From: CADCUY01 sp964242735
GTDB lineage: Bacteria > Actinomycetota > Actinomycetes > Actinomycetales > Quadrisphaeraceae
DNA length: 64,000 nucleotides
Assembly (NCBI GenBank): GCA_964242735.1
Contig: CAXTAK010000001.1
Location: 248,001 to 312,000, forward strand
Direction: 5' to 3'
The translations under genes and the position numbers were made by a program. Each line of letters begins with the position of its first letter. Within the stretch, counting starts at the first letter, position 1. Of this stretch, positions 27,181 through 35,504 are shown piece by piece. A model generated the notes under the pieces. It was not told where the DNA came from, ran no database searches, and worked only from the letters and a program-made list of their open reading frames with translations.

Positions 27181-28412
27181 TCGACCTCGGCTCACTCCCC
27201 CTCGTGATCGTGCTCGTCCTGCTGCTGGTGTTCGTGGCCCTCACGGTGGTGCGGGCGGTGCGGATCGTCCCGCAGGCCTCCGCGCTGATCGTCGAGCGCC
27301 TCGGTCGGTACTCGCGCACCCTCGAGGCGGGGCTGCACATCCTCGTGCCCTTCGTCGACCGGGTGCGCGCCCGCGTGGACCTGCGCGAGCAGGTCGTCTC
27401 CTTCCCCCCGCAGCCGGTGATCACCTCGGACAACCTCGTGGTCAGCATCGACACCGTCATCTACTTCCAGCCCACCGACCCGCGGGCGGCGACGTACGAG
27501 ATCGCCAACTACATCCTGGGCATCGAGCAGCTGACGGTGACGACCCTGCGCAACGTCATCGGCTCCCTCGACCTCGAGCAGACCCTGACCAGCCGCGACG
27601 AGATCAACGCCTCGCTGCGGGGGGTGCTCGACGAGGCCACCGGCCGGTGGGGCATCCGCGTGAACCGGGTGGAGCTGAAGGCCATCGACCCGCCGGCGTC
27701 GGTGCAGGACTCGATGGAGCAGCAGATGCGCGCCGAGCGCTCCCGCCGCGCCGTGATCCTCACCGCGGAGGGTGAGAAGCAGAGCCAGATCCTCACCGCG
27801 GAGGGGGAGAAGCAGTCCTCGGTGCTGCGAGCCGAGGGGGCCGCGCAGTCCGCGATCCTCCGGGCGCAGGGCGAGGCGCGCGCGATCATCCAGGTCTTCG
27901 ACGCCATCCACCGCGGCGGCCCCGACCCCGCCCTGCTGGCCTACCAGTACCTGCAGGTGCTCCCGCAGATCGCGCAGGGTGCCAGCAACAAGGTGTGGGT
28001 GGTGCCCGCGGAGCTGACGCAGGCGCTGCGCGGCATCGGCTCAGCGCTGGGCGGGGAGGGCGACGCCGCGTGGTCGGCGTCCCACGACGGCGCTCCCCGG
28101 TCCGGCGCCCGCGAGCGGAGCGCCGAGGAGCTGGAGGACGCCTTCGCCGGGACGACGCTGCAGGACCCCGCGGAGGCGCTGCGCGCGGCGCGCGAGGAGG
28201 CGGCGGACGCGACGCTGGAGGCCGAGCGCAGCACCAGCGCCGCGCGCTCGGCGACCCTGAAGCCACCGGCGGAGCGGGCCCCGGTGCCAGCGGCTGCCGC
28301 CCCCGGTGTCGCGACCCAGGTCGTGGCCCCCGCGTCGCCGCCCGCCGGTCCGGGGCCGCCGCCCACCGGTCCGGGCTCGGTGGACGCCCCCGTCGACGGG
28401 GGCGGGCGGTGA
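27177..28412 (+). CDS. SPFH/band 7 domain protein (QmcA-like)
   Basis: A 411-residue stomatin-like protein. One N-terminal membrane anchor (LPLVIVLVLLLVFVALTVV) is followed by the SPFH domain: VPQASALIVERLGRYSRTLE, VDLREQVVSFPPQPVIT, RNVIGSLDLEQTLTSRDEIN. A coiled region follows with the repeat ILTAEGEKQS (twice) and ILRAQGEARA. The Ala/Pro-rich C-terminal tail (about 130 residues) is longer than in most homologues. It is expected to oligomerise at the membrane with NfeD. It is coupled to NfeD (ATGA) and to the DUF4190 gene (GTGA). Confidence 0.94.
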   Translation: MIDLGSLPLVIVLVLLLVFVALTVVRAVRIVPQASALIVERLGRYSRTLEAGLHILVPFVDRVRARVDLREQVVSFPPQPVITSDNLVVSIDTVIYFQPTDPRAATYEIANYILGIEQLTVTTLRNVIGSLDLEQTLTSRDEINASLRGVLDEATGRWGIRVNRVELKAIDPPASVQDSMEQQMRAERSRRAVILTAEGEKQSQILTAEGEKQSSVLRAEGAAQSAILRAQGEARAIIQVFDAIHRGGPDPALLAYQYLQVLPQIAQGASNKVWVVPAELTQALRGIGSALGGEGDAAWSASHDGAPRSGARERSAEELEDAFAGTTLQDPAEALRAAREEAADATLEAERSTSAARSATLKPPAERAPVPAAAAPGVATQVVAPASPPAGPGPPPTGPGSVDAPVDGGGR

Positions 28413-28804
28413 GCCAGCCGCTCGGGGTCGGGCAGCAGCCCCTCGCGCGGCGGCTCAGCCCCAGCGCACCGGGAGACCAGGACATCGCCGCACCCGTCGC
28501 ACCGCAGCCCCCGGTGGGCCCTGCGGGGGCGCCGGGGTGGGCGTCGGTGCGACCGACGAACGCGAAGGCCATCGTCGCGGTGTCGCTGCTGTGGGTGGCG
28601 CCCGCGGCGATCGTGTTCGGCGTGCTGGCCCGCCGGGAGATCCGGCGCACCGGGGAGGCGGGGTGGGGCCTGGCCACGTGGGCGCTGGGCCTCGGGATCG
28701 CTGCGGTCGCCGTGTACCTGCTGTACGCCGTCGCCGTCGTCGGGCTCTACGTCGTGCTCGTCGCCGGCGCCGTCGCCACGGGCTCGGTGACGGGCTTCGA
28801 CTGA
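28409..28804 (+). CDS. DUF4190 family small membrane protein
   Basis: A 131-residue protein: a flexible Pro-rich N-terminus, then NAKAIVAVSLLWVAPAAIVF, LARREIRRTGEAGWGLA, and two or three membrane helices (LGLGIAAVAVYLLYAVAVVG, LYVVLVAGAVATG). The RREIRRTGE.G.GLA motif is the DUF4190 signature. The GTG start overlaps the SPFH stop, making it the last gene of the ABC-NfeD-SPFH cluster. Confidence 0.85.
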   Translation: MSQPLGVGQQPLARRLSPSAPGDQDIAAPVAPQPPVGPAGAPGWASVRPTNAKAIVAVSLLWVAPAAIVFGVLARREIRRTGEAGWGLATWALGLGIAAVAVYLLYAVAVVGLYVVLVAGAVATGSVTGFD

Positions 28805-29079
28805 GCGGCAGGGGTCCTGGCCGTCGAAGCGGGCGATCGCGATCGAGGGCGGGAGCGTCGTGGAGCTCGAGGCCGACGGGATGACCGTCGAGAGCGCCGT
28901 CAGCACCGAGGCGCCCCTGCCGGGGGTGGACGACGACGACCCGGCCCGCTGGTGCGGGTGGGTCGGCGCGGGATCCTGGCTGGTGTGCGTCTCATGAGCG
29001 TCAGGACGTCCGGAGCCAGCCGTCGAGGGCGCGTCACCCGCCGGCGGGCTGTCCCCTCGATCGACGGGCGCGCTGCGGC

Positions 29080-30021
29080 TCAGTGCGCCGCGGGCTCGGC
29101 CTTGCGCCGGTGCACGGTCAGGCTCATGACCAGGACGACCGCTGCGCCCACCACCGACCCGACGACCGCACTGGCGAGCGTGTTGACGAGCCAGGCCACG
29201 ACCGAGCCGATCGCGCCGGTCGCCGCTGCCGCGACCTCCTCGGCGTGGTGCACGAGCTCGTAGGGCGTGGTGAGCCCCAGCTCGTCGGCACCCACGAGCA
29301 GGATGTGACCACCGACCCACAGCATCGCCACGGTGCCGATGATGGTGAGCGCTGAGAGCAGTCGCGGCATCGCCGCGACGAGACCGCGCCCGAGCCCGGC
29401 CACGGCCCCGTTCTGCTTCTCCGCCAGGCGCACCCCGACGTCGTCCATCTTCACGATCAGTCCGACCACGCCGTAGACGAGCACGGTGATGGCGACCGCC
29501 ACGACCGCGAGGGTCACCGCCCGGGAGACGAACGGCTGGTCGACCACCTCGTTGAGGGCGATCACCATGATCTCCGCCGAGAGGATGAAGTCGGTGCGCA
29601 CGGCGTTGGAGATGATCGTCTTCTCGTCCGGAGGCGGCTGGCCGTCGGCGGCGTGGGCGTCGTGGTGGCCCCTGATCCTGCCCCACACCTTGTGCGCGCC
29701 CTCGTAGCACAGGTACGTGCCGCCGATCATCAGGAGCGGGGTGAGCAGGACGGGCAGGAACTGGCTCAGCAGCAGGATCACCGGGAGGATGATCAGGACC
29801 TTGTTGCGCAGCGACCCGACGGCGATGCGCTTGATGATCGGCAGCTCGCGCTGCGCAGCCAGGCCGTGCACGTACTGCGGGGTCACCGCGGTGTCGTCGA
29901 CCACGACGCCGGCGGCCTTCACGCTCGCCCGGGCCGCAGCGACTCCGATGTCGTCCACGGAGGCGGCGGCCGCGCGCGCAAGCACCGCGACGTCGTCGAA
30001 CAGGGCGAAGAGTCCGCTCAC
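29080..30021 (-). CDS. DUF808 family membrane protein (YedI-like)
   Basis: A 313-residue integral membrane protein with several helices. Family blocks: VSGLFALFDDVAVLARAAAA at the N-terminus, DDTAVTPQYVHGL, ELPIIKRIAVGSLRNKVLII, GGTYLCYEGAHKVW, RTDFILSAEIMVIALNEV and VKMDDVGVRLAEK. Function unknown. The GTG at 30021 is chosen because the family always begins VSGLFALFDD-like; the upstream open frame is shadow sequence. Confidence 0.93.
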   Translation of the reverse strand: MSGLFALFDDVAVLARAAAASVDDIGVAAARASVKAAGVVVDDTAVTPQYVHGLAAQRELPIIKRIAVGSLRNKVLIILPVILLLSQFLPVLLTPLLMIGGTYLCYEGAHKVWGRIRGHHDAHAADGQPPPDEKTIISNAVRTDFILSAEIMVIALNEVVDQPFVSRAVTLAVVAVAITVLVYGVVGLIVKMDDVGVRLAEKQNGAVAGLGRGLVAAMPRLLSALTIIGTVAMLWVGGHILLVGADELGLTTPYELVHHAEEVAAAATGAIGSVVAWLVNTLASAVVGSVVGAAVVLVMSLTVHRRKAEPAAH

Positions 30022-30160
30022 GGGTGCTCCGATCGGTCGGGGGAGGGCCGCCCCAGTGTGGGGGCCCTCCGCCCCGGTGACGACCCGGCCGGGCCGGGCC
30101 GAGCGCGCGTCCGTGAGACCCCCCGGGGGGTGCGGGCGGCAGCTCACCACACTGGAGCGG

Positions 30161-31729
30161 GTGACCTCCCCCCACCGCCCGGCGACGAGCGACCGCCGCT
30201 GGCTGTTCGCCGACCAGCTCGGCCCCCACTTCCTCGACGACCCGGCGCAACCGGTGCTGCTCCTGGAGGCCACCGCGGTGTTCAGGCGGCGCCGCTTCCA
30301 CCGGCGCAAGGCCCACCTGCTGCTGTCGGGGCTGCGCCACCGCGCCGCGGAGCTCGGCGACCAGGCCCTGCACGTGCGGTGCGAGACCTACCGCACCGGG
30401 CTGGCCGACGCCGGGGTCACCGCGCAGGCACCGGTCAGCGTCGTCGACCCCACCACGTACGCCTCGCGCCGCTTCGTGCGCGTCCTCGCCGGGCAGGGGG
30501 AGGTCTCGGCGGTGCACGGCGCCCGCGGCTTCGCCGTCGAGGAGGCGCAGTTCGAGGCGTGGGCCGCGAAGGGCTCCGCCAGCCGCCTGGGCCGGTCACG
30601 CCTGCTCATGGAGGACTTCTACCGCGACGTCCGCCGCCACCACCGCCTGCTGCTGGACGCCGACGGCGGCCCCGAGGGCGGGGCGTGGAACTACGACGCC
30701 GACAACCGCGAGCCCCCGCCGAAGCGGGTGCGCACCCTGGCGGAGTCCGCCGGCGCGAAGGGCCTGCCCGAGCCGTGGTGGCCCGTCGAGGACGACATCG
30801 ACGCGGGCGTGCGCGCCGACCTCGACGCGATGGCCCGTGACGGCGTCCGCTTCCTCGGCGACGACGGCCCGCGCCGCTTCGCCGTCACCCGGGGGGAGTC
30901 GCTGACGGCGCTGCGCCACTTCCTCGACCACAGGCTCGACGCGTTCGGCACCTACGAGGACGCGATGCTCGCCGGGGACCCGTGGATGGCGCACTCGATG
31001 CTCTCCGCGTCGATGAACCTCGGGCTGCTGCACCCGGTGGAGGCCGCGCGCGCCGCGGAGGGCACCTACCGGGAGGGCCGCGCCCGCCTCGCCAGCGTCG
31101 AGGGCTACGTGCGCCAGCTGGTGGGGTGGCGGGACTACGTGTGGCACCTGTACTGGCACCTGGGGGAGGATTACCGCGACCGCAACGCCCTCGGCCACAC
31201 CGAGGACATCCCCGGGTGGTTCGCCGACCTCGACCCCGAGGGCGTGGTGGACGCCGCGTGCCTGTCCGACGTCCTGCGGGGGGTGCGCGAGGAGGGCTGG
31301 GTCCACCACATCCCCCGCCTGATGGTGCTGGGCAACTACGCCCTGCAGCGCGGGTGGAGCCCCCAGCAGCTCACCGACTGGATGCACCGGGTCTTCGTCG
31401 ACGGCTACGACTGGGTGATGGTCGCCAACGTCGTGGGCATGAGCCAGCACGCCGACGGCGGGGTGCTGGCCACGAAGCCGTACTGGTCGGGTGGGGCGTA
31501 CATCGACAAGATGTCCGACTACTGCGGGGGGTGCCGCTACGACCCGAAGGTGCGTCTGGGGGAGGACGCCTGCCCCTTCACCGCCGGGTACTGGGCCTTC
31601 ACCGCCCGCCACGAGGAGCTGCTGGCGGCGAACAACCGCACCGCGCGGGCGGTGGGCGGCCTGCGCCGACTGCCCGATGCCGAGGCGGTGGTGGCCCAGG
31701 AGCGCGAGCGCGGATCCTCCGCGCCCTGA
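30161..31729 (+). CDS. Cryptochrome/photolyase of the FeS-BCP type
   Basis: A 522-residue protein of the bacterial cryptochrome and photolyase group that carries a 4Fe-4S cluster (deoxyribodipyrimidine photolyase-related). It has FADQLGPHF near the start, EDFYRDVRRHHRLLLD, WNYDADNREPPPK, FAVTRGESLTALRHFL, and the FAD region VEGYVRQLVGWRDYVWHLYW. The probable Fe-S cysteines are in DAACLSDV, YCGGC and DACPF. This group repairs (6-4) photoproducts. The GTG at 30161 is the first sensible start before the N-terminal Rossmann strand. Confidence 0.93.
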   Translation: MTSPHRPATSDRRWLFADQLGPHFLDDPAQPVLLLEATAVFRRRRFHRRKAHLLLSGLRHRAAELGDQALHVRCETYRTGLADAGVTAQAPVSVVDPTTYASRRFVRVLAGQGEVSAVHGARGFAVEEAQFEAWAAKGSASRLGRSRLLMEDFYRDVRRHHRLLLDADGGPEGGAWNYDADNREPPPKRVRTLAESAGAKGLPEPWWPVEDDIDAGVRADLDAMARDGVRFLGDDGPRRFAVTRGESLTALRHFLDHRLDAFGTYEDAMLAGDPWMAHSMLSASMNLGLLHPVEAARAAEGTYREGRARLASVEGYVRQLVGWRDYVWHLYWHLGEDYRDRNALGHTEDIPGWFADLDPEGVVDAACLSDVLRGVREEGWVHHIPRLMVLGNYALQRGWSPQQLTDWMHRVFVDGYDWVMVANVVGMSQHADGGVLATKPYWSGGAYIDKMSDYCGGCRYDPKVRLGEDACPFTAGYWAFTARHEELLAANNRTARAVGGLRRLPDAEAVVAQERERGSSAP

Positions 31730-31756
31730 GGGCGGCGCGGATCGACGGTCACAGCT

Positions 31757-31777
31757 GGTCGTCAAGGGTTGACACCG
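31757..31777 (+). promoter_or_regulatory. Consensus -35 within an inverted repeat upstream of the sugar ABC operon
   Basis: GTCAA-GGG-TTGAC is a perfect inverted repeat, and GGT/ACC flanks it with one extra base on the left side. The right arm contains a consensus TTGACA -35 (31769-31774), 60 bases before the operon start. No good TANNNT is seen at 17-18 bases spacing. The overlap suggests a repressor operator that blocks the promoter; no sugar regulator gene (LacI, ROK, DeoR) is adjacent. Confidence 0.45.
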
Positions 31778-31834
31778 CGCGTCGGGGGCGCTCTGCTGTC
31801 CGTCGTCCGGCGATGGAGCAGGGGGCGGTAGTCG

Positions 31835-33439
31835 ATGACGACTCAGCAGGTGCAGCAGGAAGCCGGCCCGGTGCCGGACGGCCAGGTGGCCTTCACGGCC
31901 GTCGGGGTCAAGAAGCACTACCCCGGCGTGAAGGCCCTCGACGGCGTGGACCTCGAGGGCTACGCGGGGGAGGTGCTGGCGGTGTGCGGGGCCAACGGCG
32001 CCGGCAAGTCGACCTTCGCGAAGCTCCTGGCCGGCGTCGACACCCCGACCGACGGGGAGATCAGGGTCGCCGGGTACCCCCACCCGGTGCGCAACGCCGC
32101 CGAGGCCGACCAGGCGGGGGTGCTGATGATGCACCAGGAGCCGCTGATCATCGACGACTTCACCGTCGGGGAGAACGTGTGGCTCTACAAGCTGCGCTCC
32201 GGCAAGGACGTGCGGCCCTGGGCGCAGAAGGTCGACACCGACAGCGCCCGGACCCGCGAGGTGCTCGCCGGGGTCGGGCTGGGACACCTGCGGACGAACG
32301 AGGTCGCCCGCGACCTGGGCCCGGGGCAGCGCCAGATGCTGTCGCTGAGCCGGGCCGCCGTGACCCAGCACAAGATCATGATCCTCGACGAGACGACGGC
32401 GTCGACGTCGGAGGAGCACTTCAAGGACATCCTCGACCTGGTCGCCCGGGAGAAGGCCGCCGGCACGTGCATCATGTTCGTCTCCCACCGCCTCAACGAG
32501 GTGTTCGCGATGTCTGACCGCATCGTGGTCCTGCGCAACGGCACGCTCGTGAAGGTGCTGCGGACGTCGGAGACGGACACCGACGAGGTCACGACCCTGA
32601 TGATCGGGGCGGCGCTGAAGGCCCTGGACCGCCCGGCTCCCGCGCAGACCGAGGGCACCCGCCCGGTGGTCAGCATCCGCGACCTGCGCGGCGGGTCCGC
32701 CGACGGCGTCTCCTTCGACGTCCACCCCGGTGAGGTCCTCGGCCTCTACGGCCTCGTGGGCAGCGGCCGGTCGTCCGTCGCCCGCACCATCACCGGCCAG
32801 AAGCCGGCGGCCGGCGGCACGATCAGCATCAACGGCGAGCAGGTGCAGCTCGACTCACCGGGGGCAGCCCTGCGCAAGCGCATCGCCTACCTGACCGAGG
32901 ACCGCCGGCTCGAGGGCTTCGTCAAGGACTTCGACAACGGCGAGAACATGAGCCTGGTGGTGCTGCCGCGCATGGCCAAGGGGGGTGTCGTGCGGTCGGG
33001 CGTCGAGAAGAACCGCGTCCGCGAGCTCATCGGCGAGTACCAGGTCAAGGGCGGGCCGAAGACGTACACGCGCACCCTCTCGGGCGGCAACCAGCAGAAG
33101 GTCGTCGTCGCCAAGTGGCTGGAGTCCGATCCCGACTTCGTGGTGCTCGACGAACCGACCAAGGGCATCGACGTCGGCGCCCGGGCCAACATCTACGAGA
33201 TCATCCACTCGGTGGCGGCGCGGAAGAAGGCCGTCCTGGTCGTCTCCAGCGAGGCCGAGGAGCTCCTCTCCCTGTGCCACCGGATCCTCGTGATGCGCGG
33301 CGGGCGGATCGTGGGGGAGTTCGACCCCGAGACCGCCGACACCGACGACCTCATCCGCACCGCGCTGACCGACCAGGCGTCGTCGCTCGCCACGGACAGC
33401 GCACCGATGACGACCGCACCCGAGGAGCCCCGTCCATGA
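31835..33439 (+). CDS. CUT2-type sugar ABC transporter ATPase (RbsA/XylG-like)
   Basis: A 534-residue fused double ATPase. Domain 1: GVKKHYPGVKALDGVDL, Walker A GANGAGKST, signature LGPGQRQMLSLSRA and Walker B IMILDETTAS. Domain 2: GLVGSGRSS at the Walker A place (the usual degenerate form in RbsA), LSGGNQQKVVVAKW and VVLDEPTKGIDVGA. It powers uptake of a monosaccharide or related ligand with the permease and binding protein that follow. It is coupled to the permease by ATGA. Substrate not determinable. Confidence 0.94.
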   Translation: MTTQQVQQEAGPVPDGQVAFTAVGVKKHYPGVKALDGVDLEGYAGEVLAVCGANGAGKSTFAKLLAGVDTPTDGEIRVAGYPHPVRNAAEADQAGVLMMHQEPLIIDDFTVGENVWLYKLRSGKDVRPWAQKVDTDSARTREVLAGVGLGHLRTNEVARDLGPGQRQMLSLSRAAVTQHKIMILDETTASTSEEHFKDILDLVAREKAAGTCIMFVSHRLNEVFAMSDRIVVLRNGTLVKVLRTSETDTDEVTTLMIGAALKALDRPAPAQTEGTRPVVSIRDLRGGSADGVSFDVHPGEVLGLYGLVGSGRSSVARTITGQKPAAGGTISINGEQVQLDSPGAALRKRIAYLTEDRRLEGFVKDFDNGENMSLVVLPRMAKGGVVRSGVEKNRVRELIGEYQVKGGPKTYTRTLSGGNQQKVVVAKWLESDPDFVVLDEPTKGIDVGARANIYEIIHSVAARKKAVLVVSSEAEELLSLCHRILVMRGGRIVGEFDPETADTDDLIRTALTDQASSLATDSAPMTTAPEEPRP

Positions 33440-34470
33440 GCGTCGCCGCCAGCGCACCAGCCACCCCCCAGCAGCAGCAGCCGCCGCAGGCCGACGCGCG
33501 GCAGCGCAGCGGCGCGCTCGACTGGTTGAAGGGCCAGTACGCGCTCTTCATCCTCGTCGCGCTGCTGATCATCGCCGTGCTCTCCAGCCCGGCGTTCCTG
33601 AGTCCCACGAACATCACCAACCTGCTGCTGCAGCTCTCCATCATCGGCGTGGTCGTCATGGCCCAGCTGATCGTGGTGCTGACCGGGGGCATCGACATCA
33701 GCGTCGGCTCGGCGCTGGGGCTGGCGGCGGTGCTGTGCGCCGGCCTGTTCGGCGGGAACAGCGTCGTGCTGGCGCTGTTCGTCGCCCTGGTCGTCGGCGG
33801 CGTGGTCGGCGCGGTGAACGGCTGGCTGGTCTCCTTCCGCGGGCTCGAGCCGTTCATCGTCACCCTGGGCATGCTCGCCCTGGCCCGCGGCCTGGTGTAC
33901 GCGTACGGGCAGGGCATCCCCGTCCAGCCCGGCGCCGCGTCGAGCTTCGCCGCGATCGGCCAGGCCACCTTCCTCGGCATCCCGGTCCTGGCCGTCATCT
34001 GGATCGCCGTGGTGCTCCTCATCGCCTTCCTGCTCACCCGCACCGTCTGGGGCCGGCGGGTGTACGCGATCGGCAGCAACGTCGAGGCCGCGCGCAGCTC
34101 GGGCATCCCGGTGCGCGGAACCCTGTGGTCGGTGTACATCCTCGCCGGGCTGCTCGTCGGCCTGGGGGGCTTCATGTTCATCTGCCGGTTCGCGTCGGGG
34201 ACCGCGCTGGCCGGGAACCTCCTGGAGCTCGAGGCGATCGCCGCGGTCGTCATCGGCGGGGCGCGCCTGTCGGGCGGGTACGGCAAGGTCTTCGGGGCCG
34301 TGGTGGGCACCATCATCTTCGGGGTCATCGCGAACCTGCTGTCGCTGCTCAACGTCTCGACGTTCCTGCAGGACGCCTTCCGCGGCGCCCTGATCCTCGT
34401 GGCGGTCACCCTCGCCACGGTGCAGCTCTCGAAGCGCCGCTCGCGCTCGACGACCCCGGCCACGAAGTGA
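33436..34470 (+). CDS. CUT2-type sugar ABC transporter permease (RbsC-like)
   Basis: A 344-residue polytopic membrane protein of the ribose/xylose permease family. It has LTGGIDISVGSALGLAAVL, the EAA-like segment GRRVYAIGSNVEAARSSGIP, and GGARLSGGYGKVFGAVVGTI. The N-terminus is Gln/Pro-rich and cytoplasmic. It overlaps both neighbours by four bases (ATGA, GTGA), so the operon is tightly coupled. Confidence 0.94.
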   Translation: MSVAASAPATPQQQQPPQADARQRSGALDWLKGQYALFILVALLIIAVLSSPAFLSPTNITNLLLQLSIIGVVVMAQLIVVLTGGIDISVGSALGLAAVLCAGLFGGNSVVLALFVALVVGGVVGAVNGWLVSFRGLEPFIVTLGMLALARGLVYAYGQGIPVQPGAASSFAAIGQATFLGIPVLAVIWIAVVLLIAFLLTRTVWGRRVYAIGSNVEAARSSGIPVRGTLWSVYILAGLLVGLGGFMFICRFASGTALAGNLLELEAIAAVVIGGARLSGGYGKVFGAVVGTIIFGVIANLLSLLNVSTFLQDAFRGALILVAVTLATVQLSKRRSRSTTPATK

Positions 34471-35504
34471 GCGGCCGCCGGTCGGTGCGTGCGGCGGTGG
34501 CCGGCGCCGGGGTGGCATCGGTGCTGCTCACCACCGGGTGCGGTCAGCTGTACCCGAGCCGTCACCCCGCCGACGGGCCCCCGCGCGGCCCGGTCAGCGA
34601 TGTCTCCGAGGTGCGCATCAAGTTCGCCCAGCAGCAGCTCGCCGCCCCGTACTTCGCGGCCATGCAGGTGCGGGCGGAGGAGATCGCGGAGGAGGAGGGC
34701 TTCACCCTGCTCTTCCAGAGCGCGAACACCGACCCGGTCATCCAGATGAACCAGATGCAGTCGATGATCGCGCAGGGCATCGACGCCCTCGTGGTCAACG
34801 CCACCAGCGTCGCCGGCCAGGCGGAGATGATGACGCAGATCGCCTCGCAGGTGCCGGTGATCTACATCGACACGAGCGTGCCGAACACCGGGACCACGAG
34901 CGTGCAGTCCGACAACCTCACCATCGGTCGGGAGTCGGGGAAGATCACCGCGCAGCGCTTCCTCGACGCCGGGACCGACAGCATCACCATGCTCATCCTC
35001 ACCGGTCCGGCGACGGACGAGTACGTCGGGCCCGCACGGCGCCAGGGGTTCCTCGACGGACTCGACGAGGGTGGGCTGGAGTACGAGATCCTCGCCGAGC
35101 AGCCCGGGTTCTACGCGCAGGACCGGGGTCAGGTCGCTGCGGAGAACATGCTCGCGGCGAACTCCGACGCCGACCTGATCATGGGGCTCAACGACTCGAT
35201 GACGTTGGGGGCGTACAACGTCATCGAGGCCAACGACGACTACGACCACGTCCTCGTCGCCGCGGCCGCGGACGGGCAGAAGGAAGCCCTGGCCATCATC
35301 GCCCGTGACGGGTGCGACAGCCGGTACATCTCCACCGGGTTGAACTCCCCGTCACTGGCGGCGGAGGACGCGCTGGCGATCGCGGTGGACATCGCCACCG
35401 GGGCGAAGACCCCGGCGGACTACCCGCGGGAGTCCTTCACCGAGGCGGTCGGCATCGGGTGCGAGAACATCGAGGAGTACTACGACCCGGAGAGCGTCTT
35501 CTAG
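34467..35504 (+). CDS. Sugar ABC transporter substrate-binding lipoprotein (RbsB-like)
   Basis: A 345-residue periplasmic-binding-protein-like lipoprotein. Signal peptide with lipobox LTTGC (lipid-attached Cys at about 25), then the type I binding fold: IKFAQQQLAAPYFAAMQ, MIAQGIDALVVNAT, VPVIYIDTSVPN, DLIMGLNDSMTLGAYNVIEA. It captures the ligand for the ABC importer encoded just upstream. Unusually for this family it is the last gene of the operon. Its TAG stop shares the CTAG tetranucleotide with the stop of the convergent gene. Confidence 0.93.
   Translation: MSGRRSVRAAVAGAGVASVLLTTGCGQLYPSRHPADGPPRGPVSDVSEVRIKFAQQQLAAPYFAAMQVRAEEIAEEEGFTLLFQSANTDPVIQMNQMQSMIAQGIDALVVNATSVAGQAEMMTQIASQVPVIYIDTSVPNTGTTSVQSDNLTIGRESGKITAQRFLDAGTDSITMLILTGPATDEYVGPARRQGFLDGLDEGGLEYEILAEQPGFYAQDRGQVAAENMLAANSDADLIMGLNDSMTLGAYNVIEANDDYDHVLVAAAADGQKEALAIIARDGCDSRYISTGLNSPSLAAEDALAIAVDIATGAKTPADYPRESFTEAVGIGCENIEEYYDPESVF

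Noticed and set aside
28860..28997. A 45-codon plus-strand frame (GTG start, ending LVCVS) between the DUF4190 and DUF808 genes
   Set aside because: It reads protein-like (VVELEADGMTVESAV, DDDDPARWCGWVGAGSW) but has no ribosome binding site, no -10 box and no family I recognise; a gene fragment is equally likely.
32720..32790. Degenerate Walker A (GLVGSGRSS) in the second ATPase domain of the sugar transporter
   Set aside because: This form, without the usual Lys, is normal in RbsA/XylG-type proteins and not a sign of inactivation.
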